Assembly: GCA_028285525.1 (NCBI GenBank) | Contig: JANQOZ010000114.1 | Location: 1 to 34,046 of the forward strand | Source of the DNA: Lysobacterales bacterium | Lineage (GTDB): Bacteria; Pseudomonadota; Gammaproteobacteria; Xanthomonadales; SZUA-38 | Length of the DNA: 34,046 bases | Direction of reading: 5' to 3' | Made by a program: the position numbers and the translations under genes | In this document: positions 1 through 7,137 of the stretch, piece by piece | Layout of the letters: each line of letters starts with the position of its first letter | Position numbering within the stretch: position 1 is the stretch's first letter | Notes under the pieces: model-generated | What the model was told of the DNA's origin: nothing | What the model saw: the letters and a program-made list of their open reading frames with translations, nothing else | Databases searched by the model: none

Positions 1-210
1 GCGGCCGGTGTCGACCTGAGCGCCACGGCCTATGTGGGCGACGACCTCATCGACGTCCCTGCGCTGGAGCGCGCTGGCCTCGCGATTTCGGTACCCAACG
101 CCCACCCCAGCGCCCTGGCGGTTGCGCACTGGGTGACGCCCCGACCGGGCGGCAGCGGCGCGGTGCGGGACGTTTGTGACCTTCTCATGCCTGCGCAGCC
201 CGCCGGCTGA
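1..210 (+). CDS. kdsC: KDO 8-phosphate phosphatase, C-terminal end (partial)
   Basis: Open reading frame 1 runs from the window edge to TGA at 208-210, giving the last 69 residues of a HAD-superfamily phosphatase. The segment [12 protein letters not shown] is HAD motif IV (the Mg2+-binding GDD), and the following AISVPNAHP and WVT match the KdsC tail as I remember it. KdsC removes phosphate from KDO 8-phosphate in the cytoplasm, supplying KDO for lipopolysaccharide. The lptC-lptA-lptB genes directly downstream are its usual neighbours and support the call over a generic HAD protein. The N-terminal nucleophile motif lies outside the window. Confidence 0.85.
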   Translation, partial: AAGVDLSATAYVGDDLIDVPALERAGLAISVPNAHPSALAVAHWVTPRPGGSGAVRDVCDLLMPAQPAG

Positions 211-219
211 CGACGCCCC

Positions 220-768
220 TTGCAGTCTCGAACCCGTTTTGTTGCCGCAGCCGTGGGCCTGGCGCTGAGCCTCTGGCTGGCGGCGAGTCTCCGCGAACCG
301 GAGGAGGTGGAAACCCTTCCCGCGGCGAGGTCGGACTACCTGCTGGAGGAATTCGACCTGCTGGTCATGGATCCCAACGGCCGGCCGAGCTTTCGCGTGC
401 AGTCTCCCTACCTGGAAAAGAACCAGGAAGATGAATCGGTCACGATCACCACGCCGCACCTGACGCTGTTTGAGGGTGGCGAGGTGACCTGGCGGATGCA
501 GTCTGAGAGCGCCTGGATCAATCGGGAGGGCGATGAGATCTGGCTGCCGGGACCGGTCAAGCTGGCTTCGGAACAAGCGCCGCTGACCATTGTCAATACG
601 TCTGACGTGACGGTGCTGCCACAGGAGAACCTCGCCAGCTCCGAGGCGGCCGTCGAAGTCATCCGGGCCGACATGCGTTCGCAGGGTGTGGGCTTCGAGG
701 TCGACCTGTCGCGCCAGCAGTTCGATATACTCAGCCAGGTCAAAGGCTACTATGAACCACCGAGCTGA
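220..768 (+). CDS. lptC: LPS export protein LptC
   Basis: A 182-residue protein with one N-terminal membrane helix (about residues 6-25) and a periplasmic beta-rich domain. LptC receives lipopolysaccharide from the LptBFG extractor in the inner membrane and passes it to LptA. Visible support is the LptC-like start of the soluble domain ([21 protein letters not shown]), the family-typical size and the position between kdsC and lptA. The start is TTG at 220: an in-frame TGA (208-210, the kdsC stop) lies just upstream, and the next in-frame start, GTG at 253, would cut into the anchor. No clear Shine-Dalgarno is seen, so coupling to kdsC, 9 bases upstream, is likely. Confidence 0.88.
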   Translation: MQSRTRFVAAAVGLALSLWLAASLREPEEVETLPAARSDYLLEEFDLLVMDPNGRPSFRVQSPYLEKNQEDESVTITTPHLTLFEGGEVTWRMQSESAWINREGDEIWLPGPVKLASEQAPLTIVNTSDVTVLPQENLASSEAAVEVIRADMRSQGVGFEVDLSRQQFDILSQVKGYYEPPS

Positions 769-769
769 T

Positions 770-1270
770 ATGAAGATTGTCTACGCTTTTGTGCTTTGCG
801 CCAGCGTCGTCAGCACTTCGGTTCTGGCGCGAACGGAAGATCGCAGCCAGCGGGCGGAGTTTCGAGCCGGCAGGTCGACGGAAAACGCCGGCGTGGTCGA
901 GTTCAGCCGGGGCTTTGAGCTGACCCAGGGAAGCTTGACAATCACCAGCGACAGCGCGCGGGTCTTTCGCGATGCCAGTGGCGCACTGGTTCGGATCGAG
1001 ATCATCGGCAAGGAAAACGAACCGGCGCGCTGGCGGGAAGAGCTGGACGACGGCACCCCGCTCGATGGCCGTGCCGAGCGGATCGACTATTTTCTGCAGG
1101 ATGAAAAGGTCACGCTCATCGGTCAGGCCCTGGTCCGCAAAGCCGGCGACGAAATGAGCGCCGAAACCATCAACTACGATCTCAACACCCAGCAGCTCGA
1201 TGCCGGCGGCGACAGCGATCAACCCGTGCTGTTCATCTACACACCGCCGCAAAAGCCCGCTGACGGCTGA
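770..1270 (+). CDS. lptA: LPS transport periplasmic protein LptA
   Basis: A 166-residue protein beginning with a signal peptide (MKIVYAFVLCASVVSTSVLA, probable cleavage after LA at about residue 20). The mature part is an OstA/LptA-type beta-jellyroll, with segments such as GFELTQGSLTITSDSARVFR and ARVFRDASGALVRIEIIG that follow the family pattern. LptA bridges LptC in the inner membrane and LptD in the outer membrane during lipopolysaccharide export. I chose ATG 770 because it places the signal peptide at the very N terminus; ATG 752 would add six residues (MNHRAD). The start lies one base after the lptC stop, so the two are probably translationally coupled. Confidence 0.9.
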   Translation: MKIVYAFVLCASVVSTSVLARTEDRSQRAEFRAGRSTENAGVVEFSRGFELTQGSLTITSDSARVFRDASGALVRIEIIGKENEPARWREELDDGTPLDGRAERIDYFLQDEKVTLIGQALVRKAGDEMSAETINYDLNTQQLDAGGDSDQPVLFIYTPPQKPADG

Positions 1271-1295
1271 AGCCAGCCAACCCTAAACCCCGCTG

Positions 1296-2021
1296 ATGTC
1301 AACTCTCCGCGCGGACACTCTGTCCAAGTCTTACAAGTCACGCGCCGTGGTCGACGGCTGCTCGGTTACCGTGCGCCAAGGTGAGACGGTCGGCCTCCTG
1401 GGGCCGAACGGCGCCGGCAAGACCACCTGCTTCTATATGATGGTCGGCCTGATCCGGTGCGACTCGGGGGCCATCTGGCTCGACGAGCAGGACATCACCG
1501 GCATGCCGATGAATCGACGGGCGCAGCTCGGCATCGGCTACCTGCCGCAGGAGCCGTCGATCTTTCGTCAGCTCAGCGTCCGGGACAACATCATGGCGAT
1601 CCTGCAGCTGCGAAAAGGACTCAGCCGCGGCGATCGTCGCGCCGAGCTCGAGCAGCTTCTCGACGAGCTTCAGGTTGGGCACCTGGCCGGTCAGAAAGGC
1701 ATCACGCTGTCGGGCGGCGAGCGTCGGCGAGTCGAAATCGCGCGAGCGCTGGCGGCCGCGCCCAGGTACATCCTGCTGGACGAGCCGTTTGCCGGCGTTG
1801 ACCCCATTTCCATCAACGAGATCCAGCGCATCGTCAATCACCTGAAGGCACGCGGAATCGGCGTACTCGTCACCGACCACAACGTGCAGGAAACGCTCAA
1901 AATCTGCGACAGCGCGTACATCCTCAGCGAAGGGAAAGTCCTGGCGGAAGGCTCGCCGGATGAGGTGCTTGCCAACAAGCAGGTTCGCGACGTTTATCTG
2001 GGCCAGGATTTCAATCTCTAG
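1296..2021 (+). CDS. lptB: LPS export ABC transporter ATP-binding protein LptB
   Basis: A 241-residue ABC ATPase, full length for LptB. Walker A is GPNGAGKTT (36-44), the Q-loop is at Q85, the signature is LSGGE (138-142), Walker B is ILLDEP with catalytic E163, and the switch histidine is H195 (TDHNV). LptB dimerises under LptF/LptG and powers extraction of lipopolysaccharide from the inner membrane. The RRVEIARAL stretch after the signature and the AGVDP D-loop are typical of LptB and of the related branched-chain amino acid (LivG-type) ATPases. The neighbours lptC/lptA upstream and rpoN downstream decide for LptB. It starts 25 bases after lptA and ends with TAG. Confidence 0.95.
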   Translation: MSTLRADTLSKSYKSRAVVDGCSVTVRQGETVGLLGPNGAGKTTCFYMMVGLIRCDSGAIWLDEQDITGMPMNRRAQLGIGYLPQEPSIFRQLSVRDNIMAILQLRKGLSRGDRRAELEQLLDELQVGHLAGQKGITLSGGERRRVEIARALAAAPRYILLDEPFAGVDPISINEIQRIVNHLKARGIGVLVTDHNVQETLKICDSAYILSEGKVLAEGSPDEVLANKQVRDVYLGQDFNL

Positions 2022-2082
2022 AATGCCGATTTCTGCAAAAATTCCGCCCGCTTTCCGACACGGTTCTTTACAAGCGGCCCAC

Positions 2083-2111
2083 TAGGCAAGGACGGTAGCG
2101 AGGCATAAAAT
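2083..2111 (+). promoter_or_regulatory. Candidate sigma-70 promoter for rpoN
   Basis: In the 170-base gap between lptB and rpoN, TAGGCA (2083-2088; 4 of 6 to TTGACA) is separated by 17 bases from TAAAAT (2106-2111; 5 of 6 to TATAAT). Transcription would begin near 2117 and leave a leader of about 75 bases before the TTG start at 2192. The match is by eye only; rpoN may also be read from upstream lpt promoters. Confidence 0.35.
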
Positions 2112-2191
2112 GGAGCGGCAAGCCCGTTTTGATACGTGGCAACGCCGATTCACAGGCTTCGACCTTTGAACGGCCTTCAGGCAAAAATACG

Positions 2192-3706
2192 TTGAAACCC
2201 GCCCTACAACTGCGTCTCGGGCAACAGCTCAACATGACGCCTCAGCTGCAGCAGGCCATCAAACTGCTGCAGCTCTCGTCTCAGGAACTTGAAACCCAGC
2301 TGCTGGAGGCGCTGGAAACGAACCCGCTGCTCGAACGCGAGGACCTGGAGCTGGCGCCGTCCGCGGCCGCCGAAGATACGGCGGCGGATAGCAGCGCCAT
2401 CGACGAACGCCCGGCCGAGGCGTCCGCCCCCGATGACGTTGGCGGCGAGACGGAAAAGGATGCGTTCACCACCCCCGATACGCAGCCGGACGCCGGCCCG
2501 GACGTTGACGCTGACTCGGAAAACATTCTGTACGAGGAGCGCTACGCAGCCTCGACCGCCAGCACAACCCGCAACAGCGGGGACTTCAGCGACCGGCCGA
2601 TGGATTTTGCCGACAGCGATCAGGACACCCTCGCTGAACACCTGCTGTGGCAGCTGAATCTGAGCCACGCCCTGCCCCGGGACGTCGCCATCGGCGTTGC
2701 GATCATCGACGCGATCGGTGACGACGGATACCTCACCGAAACGGTCGAGGCGATCCGCCTCAGCCTGCTGCCCGAATGGGAGGTCGAAACCGATGAGGTG
2801 GATGCCATGCGCCGTCGGATTCAGCATTTTGATCCGCTCGGCGCCGCCTCGAGCTCGCTCCAGGAATGCCTGACCATCCAGCTTGCGACGCTGGCCGAAG
2901 ATACGGCGGGCCTGCGGGTCGCCAGCAAGATTGTGGAACAGGGGTTAGACCTGCTCGCCAGGCAGGACATCGTCGGGCTGCGGCGCAAGCTGTCGCTGAC
3001 GGACGATCAGCTGCGCCAGGGTATCGAGCTGGTCCGATCACTGGAGCCGCGCCCGGGCGCCCACTTCTCGTCTTCCCCAACCGAATACGTGACGCCGGAC
3101 GTGGTCGTCGAAAAGCGGGCCGGCGTGTGGATTGCACGGCTGCCCGAGGACACCATGCCGCAGCTGCGGGTCAACGACTTTTACGCCGGCATGATCGGCA
3201 AGGCCAGCAAAGAGGATTCCAACTATCTGCGCGGCCAGCTGCAGGAGGCGCGCTGGCTCATCAAGAGCCTCGAGGCGCGCAACGAGACTTTGCTCAAGGT
3301 GGCGAACGCAATCGTTCGCTATCAGTCGGACTTTTTCGAGCTCGGTCCGGAGGCGATGAAGCCTCTGGTTTTGCGAGAAGTGGCCGATACCATCGACATG
3401 CACGAGTCGACGGTGTCTCGAGTGACGACGCGCAAATACATGGTCACCCCGCGGGGGATCTTCGAGTTCAAGTATTTCTTTTCCAGCCACGTCGGCACCA
3501 GCGACGGCGGCGAGATGTCGGCAACAGCCATCCAGGCGATGATCAATCGGCTGGTCGAAAGCGAACCGCCGGCCAAGCCACTCAGCGACAGCAAGCTGGC
3601 TCAGCTGCTGAACGACCAGGGCATCGACGTTGCCCGTCGCACGGTCGCGAAATACCGTGAAGCACTGAACATTCCCTCATCATCCCGACGCAAGCGGTTG
3701 ATGTAA
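2192..3706 (+). CDS. rpoN: RNA polymerase sigma-54 factor RpoN
   Basis: Sigma-54 directs RNA polymerase to -24/-12 promoters and needs AAA+ enhancer-binding activators. The 504-residue protein shows the glutamine/leucine-rich Region I (KPALQLRLGQQLNMTPQLQQ, residues 2-21), a long acidic Region II (about 50-135), the core-binding domain, a helix-turn-helix (REVADTIDMHESTVSRV, about 395-412) and the RpoN box ARRTVAKYRE (481-490). I placed the start at TTG 2192 because it gives the canonical (M)KPALQLRLGQQL opening with AGG about 10 bases upstream. A TTG at 2129 would add 21 unlikely residues. hpf follows after 21 bases. No convincing -24/-12 promoter was seen in the window, so its targets are elsewhere. 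Confidence 0.95.
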   Translation: MKPALQLRLGQQLNMTPQLQQAIKLLQLSSQELETQLLEALETNPLLEREDLELAPSAAAEDTAADSSAIDERPAEASAPDDVGGETEKDAFTTPDTQPDAGPDVDADSENILYEERYAASTASTTRNSGDFSDRPMDFADSDQDTLAEHLLWQLNLSHALPRDVAIGVAIIDAIGDDGYLTETVEAIRLSLLPEWEVETDEVDAMRRRIQHFDPLGAASSSLQECLTIQLATLAEDTAGLRVASKIVEQGLDLLARQDIVGLRRKLSLTDDQLRQGIELVRSLEPRPGAHFSSSPTEYVTPDVVVEKRAGVWIARLPEDTMPQLRVNDFYAGMIGKASKEDSNYLRGQLQEARWLIKSLEARNETLLKVANAIVRYQSDFFELGPEAMKPLVLREVADTIDMHESTVSRVTTRKYMVTPRGIFEFKYFFSSHVGTSDGGEMSATAIQAMINRLVESEPPAKPLSDSKLAQLLNDQGIDVARRTVAKYREALNIPSSSRRKRLM

Positions 3707-3712
3707 TTACCT

Positions 3713-3720
3713 AAGGAGGA
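3713..3720 (+). promoter_or_regulatory. Strong Shine-Dalgarno of hpf
   Basis: AAGGAGGA lies 7 bases before the hpf ATG (3728). It is a near-perfect anti-16S complement and the strongest ribosome-binding site seen in the window, where most genes rely on overlap coupling. It fits a protein needed in large amounts on entry to stationary phase. Confidence 0.75.
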
Positions 3721-3727
3721 GCGTGTC

Positions 3728-4051
3728 ATGCAAATCAATCTGACCGGACGAAATATCGATATCACGCCGGCACTTCGCAAGAAGGTTGAGAGCCGATTCA
3801 AACGGGTGGTGAAACACTTCGACCATCTGCTTGATGTACATGTCATCCTCGGCGTTGATCGCCATCAGCAGCGCGCTGAGGCAACGCTGAACGGCAGCGG
3901 CAAAAAGTTCTTTGCGGATGCCCAGTCCGAAGATATGTACGCCTCCATCGACATGCTGGTCGATCGTCTCGATCGGCAGGTCATCAAGTACAAGGAAAAA
4001 CTGCGGGACCACAGTGGCGACATGCCGCTCAAATCCCTCGGCACGAACTGA
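3728..4051 (+). CDS. hpf: Ribosome hibernation promoting factor (short HPF type)
   Basis: A 107-residue protein of the HPF/RaiA (YhbH/sigma-54 modulation) family. It binds in the tRNA/mRNA channel of the 30S subunit and helps form inactive 100S ribosomes. The opening MQINLTGRNIDITPALR and the pattern VHVILGVDRHQQRAEATLNG match the single-domain beta-alpha-beta-beta-beta-alpha fold. The length fits short HPF; the C-terminal dimerisation domain of long HPF is absent. A lysine/arginine-rich C-terminal helix (RQVIKYKEKLRDH) supplies the rRNA-contacting charge. The rpoN-hpf-ptsN order is classical in proteobacteria. Confidence 0.93.
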   Translation: MQINLTGRNIDITPALRKKVESRFKRVVKHFDHLLDVHVILGVDRHQQRAEATLNGSGKKFFADAQSEDMYASIDMLVDRLDRQVIKYKEKLRDHSGDMPLKSLGTN

Positions 4052-4102
4052 CCGTTCGCTTCAGCGGCATATCCAAGAAGAAGGCAAAGAAAGGCAGCTG
4101 CC

Positions 4103-4567
4103 ATGCTGATATCGGATCTCATCAACCCTGAGCGCATCGCCCTCGACGTGAAGGCCAGGAGCAAGAAGCGGGTGCTGGAGGTGGCCGCGGCGTCGCTCTA
4201 CCCCGCCGCTGACGGAATCGAGGAGCGCATCGTCTACTCCGGGCTCTGCGCCCGCGAGCGGATCGGCACCACGGCGCTCGGCTCGGGTGTTGCGCTGCCC
4301 CACTGCCGGCTGGCCGATCTGCCGGCGGCAGCGGGCTGCCTGCTGAAGCTGCACGACCCGGTCGATTTCGACAGTAGCGATGGACAGCCCGTCGATCTGG
4401 TGTTCGCCCTGATGGTGCCGGAGTCGCACGAGGACCAGCATCTGAAGCTGCTAGCGCTGGTCGCGGAAACGTTTCATGACGGGGAGCGACGCAGCCAGCT
4501 CCGGGAGGCCACGAGTCCCGAACACGTCATGGAGCTGCTTGAATCCTGGGAAATGCAGCAGGTATAG
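4103..4567 (+). CDS. ptsN: Nitrogen PTS regulatory protein EIIA(Ntr)
   Basis: A 154-residue EIIA of the fructose/nitrogen type. The phosphorylated histidine is H67 in GSGVALPHCRL; E. coli PtsN has GIAIPH at the same place, and the residue after the histidine here is cysteine. EIIA(Ntr) does not carry sugar; in its family it signals phosphorylation state to potassium transport, kinases and other partners. Here it would be fed by the HPr (6801-7070) and Enzyme I (7138-8868) of the same operon, since no EI(Ntr)/NPr pair is seen. The ATG lies about 7 bases after an AAAGG ribosome-binding site. hprK begins 10 bases after the stop. Confidence 0.92.
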   Translation: MLISDLINPERIALDVKARSKKRVLEVAAASLYPAADGIEERIVYSGLCARERIGTTALGSGVALPHCRLADLPAAAGCLLKLHDPVDFDSSDGQPVDLVFALMVPESHEDQHLKLLALVAETFHDGERRSQLREATSPEHVMELLESWEMQQV

Positions 4568-4577
4568 CCGCTGCCTG

Positions 4578-5528
4578 ATGAATGGGCGCATCACCTCAGG
4601 CGAGATCTTTGCCAAGCTGAAGGACCGCTTCAGCCTGACCTGGGCCGCGGGACGCGGCGGCGCGGAGCGCGCCGTGTCGAGCAAAGCGACCAAGGGGCTG
4701 CGGCCCTCCCTGGCCGGCTTTCTGAACGTCATCCACCCCAACAACATCCAGATCCTCGGCGCCGAGGAGATCGCCTATCTCGATACGCTCGAAGCGAGGC
4801 AGCGCTGGGAAACCATCGCCCGAATTGTCGCGAACGACCCCATCGCCGTGCTGGTCAGCGACGCGCTGCCGCTTCCGGACGATCTGCTTGAGGCAGCCGA
4901 CGAATCCGGCACGCCCCTCTGGGGCTCACCGGCCGCCGGGGTGGAGCTGGTCAGCCATCTGCAGCACATGCTGTCGCAGCGGGTGGCTCGCAACACCTCT
5001 GTCCACGGCGTGTTTATGGAGGTCTTCAGCCTCGGCGTGCTCATCACCGGGGACAGCGGCTCCGGCAAAAGCGAACTCGCGCTGGAGCTCATCACGCGGG
5101 GCCATCGGCTCGTCGCTGACGACGCGCCGGACATGACGCTGGTCGGTCCTGACGTGATCGACGGCACCTGCCCGCCCCTGCTGCGTGACTGCCTCGAGGT
5201 CCGCGGGCTGGGTATCCTGAACGTTCGGGCCATGTTCGGCGACAGCGCCATCAAGGCAAACAAGTATCTGCGGCTGATCATCCACCTGCGCCTGATGGAC
5301 GCCGAAGCCATCCGGCACGCCGAAATGGACCGCCTGCGGGGCGATCACAGTGAGCGGGAAATCCTGGGCATCAAAATTCCGAAAATCACCGTGCCGGTAG
5401 CGCCGGGCCGCAACCTGGCGGTGTTGGTGGAAGCAGCCGTCCGGAACCACGGTCTTAAGATGAGCGGCTATGATGCCGCCGGTGAGTTTCTCGAACGACA
5501 TCAGCAGGCGCTAAAGGATCAATCATGA
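4578..5528 (+). CDS. hprK: HPr kinase/phosphorylase
   Basis: A 316-residue bifunctional enzyme that phosphorylates and dephosphorylates the regulatory serine of HPr. The N-terminal domain (1-130) is followed by the catalytic domain with H143 (SVHGV), Walker A GDSGSGKS (158-165), the acidic DDAPD (181-185) and the family signature LEVRGLGILNVRAMFG (206-221). The target serine is present in the HPr two genes after rapZ (S46), so the kinase/substrate pair is complete. I chose ATG 4578; the frame opens earlier, at 4476, but that stretch overlaps ptsN and is not HprK-like. The TGA stop overlaps the rapZ start as ATGA. Confidence 0.95.
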   Translation: MNGRITSGEIFAKLKDRFSLTWAAGRGGAERAVSSKATKGLRPSLAGFLNVIHPNNIQILGAEEIAYLDTLEARQRWETIARIVANDPIAVLVSDALPLPDDLLEAADESGTPLWGSPAAGVELVSHLQHMLSQRVARNTSVHGVFMEVFSLGVLITGDSGSGKSELALELITRGHRLVADDAPDMTLVGPDVIDGTCPPLLRDCLEVRGLGILNVRAMFGDSAIKANKYLRLIIHLRLMDAEAIRHAEMDRLRGDHSEREILGIKIPKITVPVAPGRNLAVLVEAAVRNHGLKMSGYDAAGEFLERHQQALKDQS

Positions 5529-6406
5529 GCCCCAACCCGGACGACGAACCCACATCGGAGCTTGTGATCGTGACAGGGCTGTCCGGTTCCGGAAAGTCGG
5601 TGGCGATGACCACCCTCGAGGACCTGGGCTACTTCTGCATCGATAACCTGCCGCTCGGGCTCATCGATGCGCTGCTCGACCACAACTTCGGCCGGCCCGA
5701 ACCGCTGCCAAAGATCGCGCTTGGGCTCGACGTCCGGGGGCAGCGGCAAAGCCTGCGCACGCTCGGTGAAACGCTTGCTGCGGCCCGCAAGGCCCATCCA
5801 AGAACCAGCATTTTCTTTTTCACGGCCGACGACGCGACGCTGCTGAAACGCTATTCGGAAACCCGTCGCCCGCACCCGCTGCATCACGCGGACCAGTCGC
5901 TGGCGGAAGATATCGCGCGGGAGCGCGAGCTGATGATGCCGGTCGCGGACCACGCCGACTTCACGCTGGACACCAGTCAGCTGAGCGTCCACCAGCTCCG
6001 TCGGGAAATCTGCAACGAGCTCGGGGCCGGCAGCCGACCGACCGTGCTGCTGATCGAGTCGTTCGCCTTTAAGCGCGGCGTACCGCCTGACGTCGATTTT
6101 GCTTTTGACGTGCGCTGCCTGCCCAACCCCCATTGGGAGCTGCACCTGAGGCCACTGACCGGCCGGCAGCAGGAGGTGAAAGACTTTCTGGCTGGCCATG
6201 CCCAGGTTGGGGACCTGGTGGCGGATTACTGCGCCTGTCTGGAACGCTGGCTGCCGCAGTTCGAGGCGGACAACCGCAGCTATCTTACGGTCGGCATCGG
6301 CTGTACCGGCGGCAAACACCGGTCCGTATACGTCGCCGACGCTATTGCCGATCACTTTGGCAAGCTCCGCGAGCACGTGCTGACGTATCACCGGGAGCTG
6401 CTGTGA
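5525..6406 (+). CDS. rapZ: RNase adapter protein RapZ
   Basis: A 293-residue P-loop protein with Walker A GLSGSGKS (18-25) after a short leader. The DNLP segment (FCIDNLPLGLIDALL) and the C-terminal GIGCTGGKHRSVYVAD are both hallmarks of the RapZ/YvcJ family. In E. coli RapZ delivers the sRNA GlmZ to RNase E and so tunes glucosamine-6-phosphate synthase. Whether GlmZ exists here is unknown, since that sRNA is not universal, so a more general nucleotide- or metabolite-sensing role is possible. The start overlaps hprK (ATGA) and the stop overlaps the EIIA start (GTGA), indicating tight co-translation. Confidence 0.93.
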   Translation: MSPNPDDEPTSELVIVTGLSGSGKSVAMTTLEDLGYFCIDNLPLGLIDALLDHNFGRPEPLPKIALGLDVRGQRQSLRTLGETLAAARKAHPRTSIFFFTADDATLLKRYSETRRPHPLHHADQSLAEDIARERELMMPVADHADFTLDTSQLSVHQLRREICNELGAGSRPTVLLIESFAFKRGVPPDVDFAFDVRCLPNPHWELHLRPLTGRQQEVKDFLAGHAQVGDLVADYCACLERWLPQFEADNRSYLTVGIGCTGGKHRSVYVADAIADHFGKLREHVLTYHRELL

Positions 6407-6792
6407 CCGGTCTCCTGCTGATCACCCACGGCGAGCTGGGCGCCTGCCTGATGACGCAGGCGCGTCACGTGATTGGCACGCTCGGGCTCAAGATTCGCGT
6501 GCTGGGGGTGGAACCGGACGCTGATCCGGCGATGGTCGAACAGCAGGCGCGCAGCCTGACCAGCGACCTCGGGCCCGACTCCGTGATCCTGACCGACGTT
6601 TTTGGCGCCACGCCCAGCAACATCGCTCACCGAATCGCCGACGGGCGCCCGGTGGTTCACGGCCTGAACCTGGCGATGCTGCTGCGGGCCCACAACTACG
6701 CGGACTTAGGCCCTGTCGACCTGGCCGGCCACATGGTCAGCGGCGGTCGGCGGTCGATCTTCAGCGGCGACCAGCCGCCCGAGTCCAGTTAG
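6403..6792 (+). CDS. PTS EIIA component, mannose family (stand-alone)
   Basis: A 129-residue single-domain EIIA of the mannose class. The phosphorylation site is H9 in LLLITHGELG, and the fold core LGPDSVILTDVFGATPSN matches the family. It starts at GTG 6403, overlapping the rapZ TGA as GTGA. Fused or adjacent EIIB, EIIC or EIID subunits that would make a permease are absent. In several proteobacteria such orphan EIIA(Man) proteins sit between rapZ and ptsH and are thought to be regulatory phosphate acceptors; that role is inference here. ptsH begins 8 bases after its TAG stop. Confidence 0.88.
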   Translation: MTGLLLITHGELGACLMTQARHVIGTLGLKIRVLGVEPDADPAMVEQQARSLTSDLGPDSVILTDVFGATPSNIAHRIADGRPVVHGLNLAMLLRAHNYADLGPVDLAGHMVSGGRRSIFSGDQPPESS

Positions 6793-6800
6793 CACGAACG

Positions 6801-7070
6801 ATGCCTGAAACCACCGTCGAAATCTGCAATCAGCTTGGGCTTCACGCCCGGGCCGCGGCTCGTCTCGTGAAGACCGCCAGCAGCTTCTCCAGCGACGTTC
6901 GCATCAGCAACGGCGACCGCCAGGTCAACGCCAAGTCGATCATGGGTGTTATGATGCTGGCAGCCGCAAAGGGCACCAGCGTGATTCTCGAGGCGACGGG
7001 AGATGACGCTGAGGAAGCGCTGGCGGCACTGACAGATCTGATCAACAACCGATTCGGAGAGGCGCAGTAG
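6801..7070 (+). CDS. ptsH: Phosphocarrier protein HPr
   Basis: An 89-residue HPr. The Enzyme I phosphorylation site is H15 in GLHARAAARLV and the HPr-kinase site is S46 in NAKSIMGVMML, both at canonical numbers. The protein can therefore be phosphorylated by Enzyme I and by HprK, both encoded in this operon. It relays phosphate to the EIIA proteins (PtsN and the mannose-type EIIA). The ATG is 8 bases after the upstream stop. A 67-base gap follows before ptsI, the largest within the PTS cluster. Confidence 0.96.
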   Translation: MPETTVEICNQLGLHARAAARLVKTASSFSSDVRISNGDRQVNAKSIMGVMMLAAAKGTSVILEATGDDAEEALAALTDLINNRFGEAQ

Positions 7071-7121
7071 CGGCGCGTTGGCGTCCCAGGGAAGGTTCCA
7101 GCAGGACTTGTCGTGAGCGCC

Positions 7122-7134
7122 CCTCCCAGGGAGG
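7122..7134 (+). promoter_or_regulatory. Inverted repeat covering the ptsI ribosome-binding site
   Basis: CCTCCC (7122-7127) and GGGAGG (7129-7134) are perfect complements around one base, and GGGAGG is the Shine-Dalgarno of ptsI (ATG 7138). A single-base loop cannot fold fully, so at most a four-pair stem CCTC/GAGG with a five-base loop can form. It might damp ptsI translation, but it may be chance in GC-rich sequence. Confidence 0.3.
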
Positions 7135-7137
7135 TGT

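Noticed and set aside
2110..2169. A 19-residue open frame (ATG 2110) upstream of rpoN
   Set aside because: Its ATG lies in the proposed -10, no ribosome-binding site precedes it, and nothing in its sequence suggests a leader peptide.
5519..6391. A 290-codon minus-strand frame opposite rapZ
   Set aside because: Shadow of rapZ, whose own frame carries Walker A and the C-terminal family signature.
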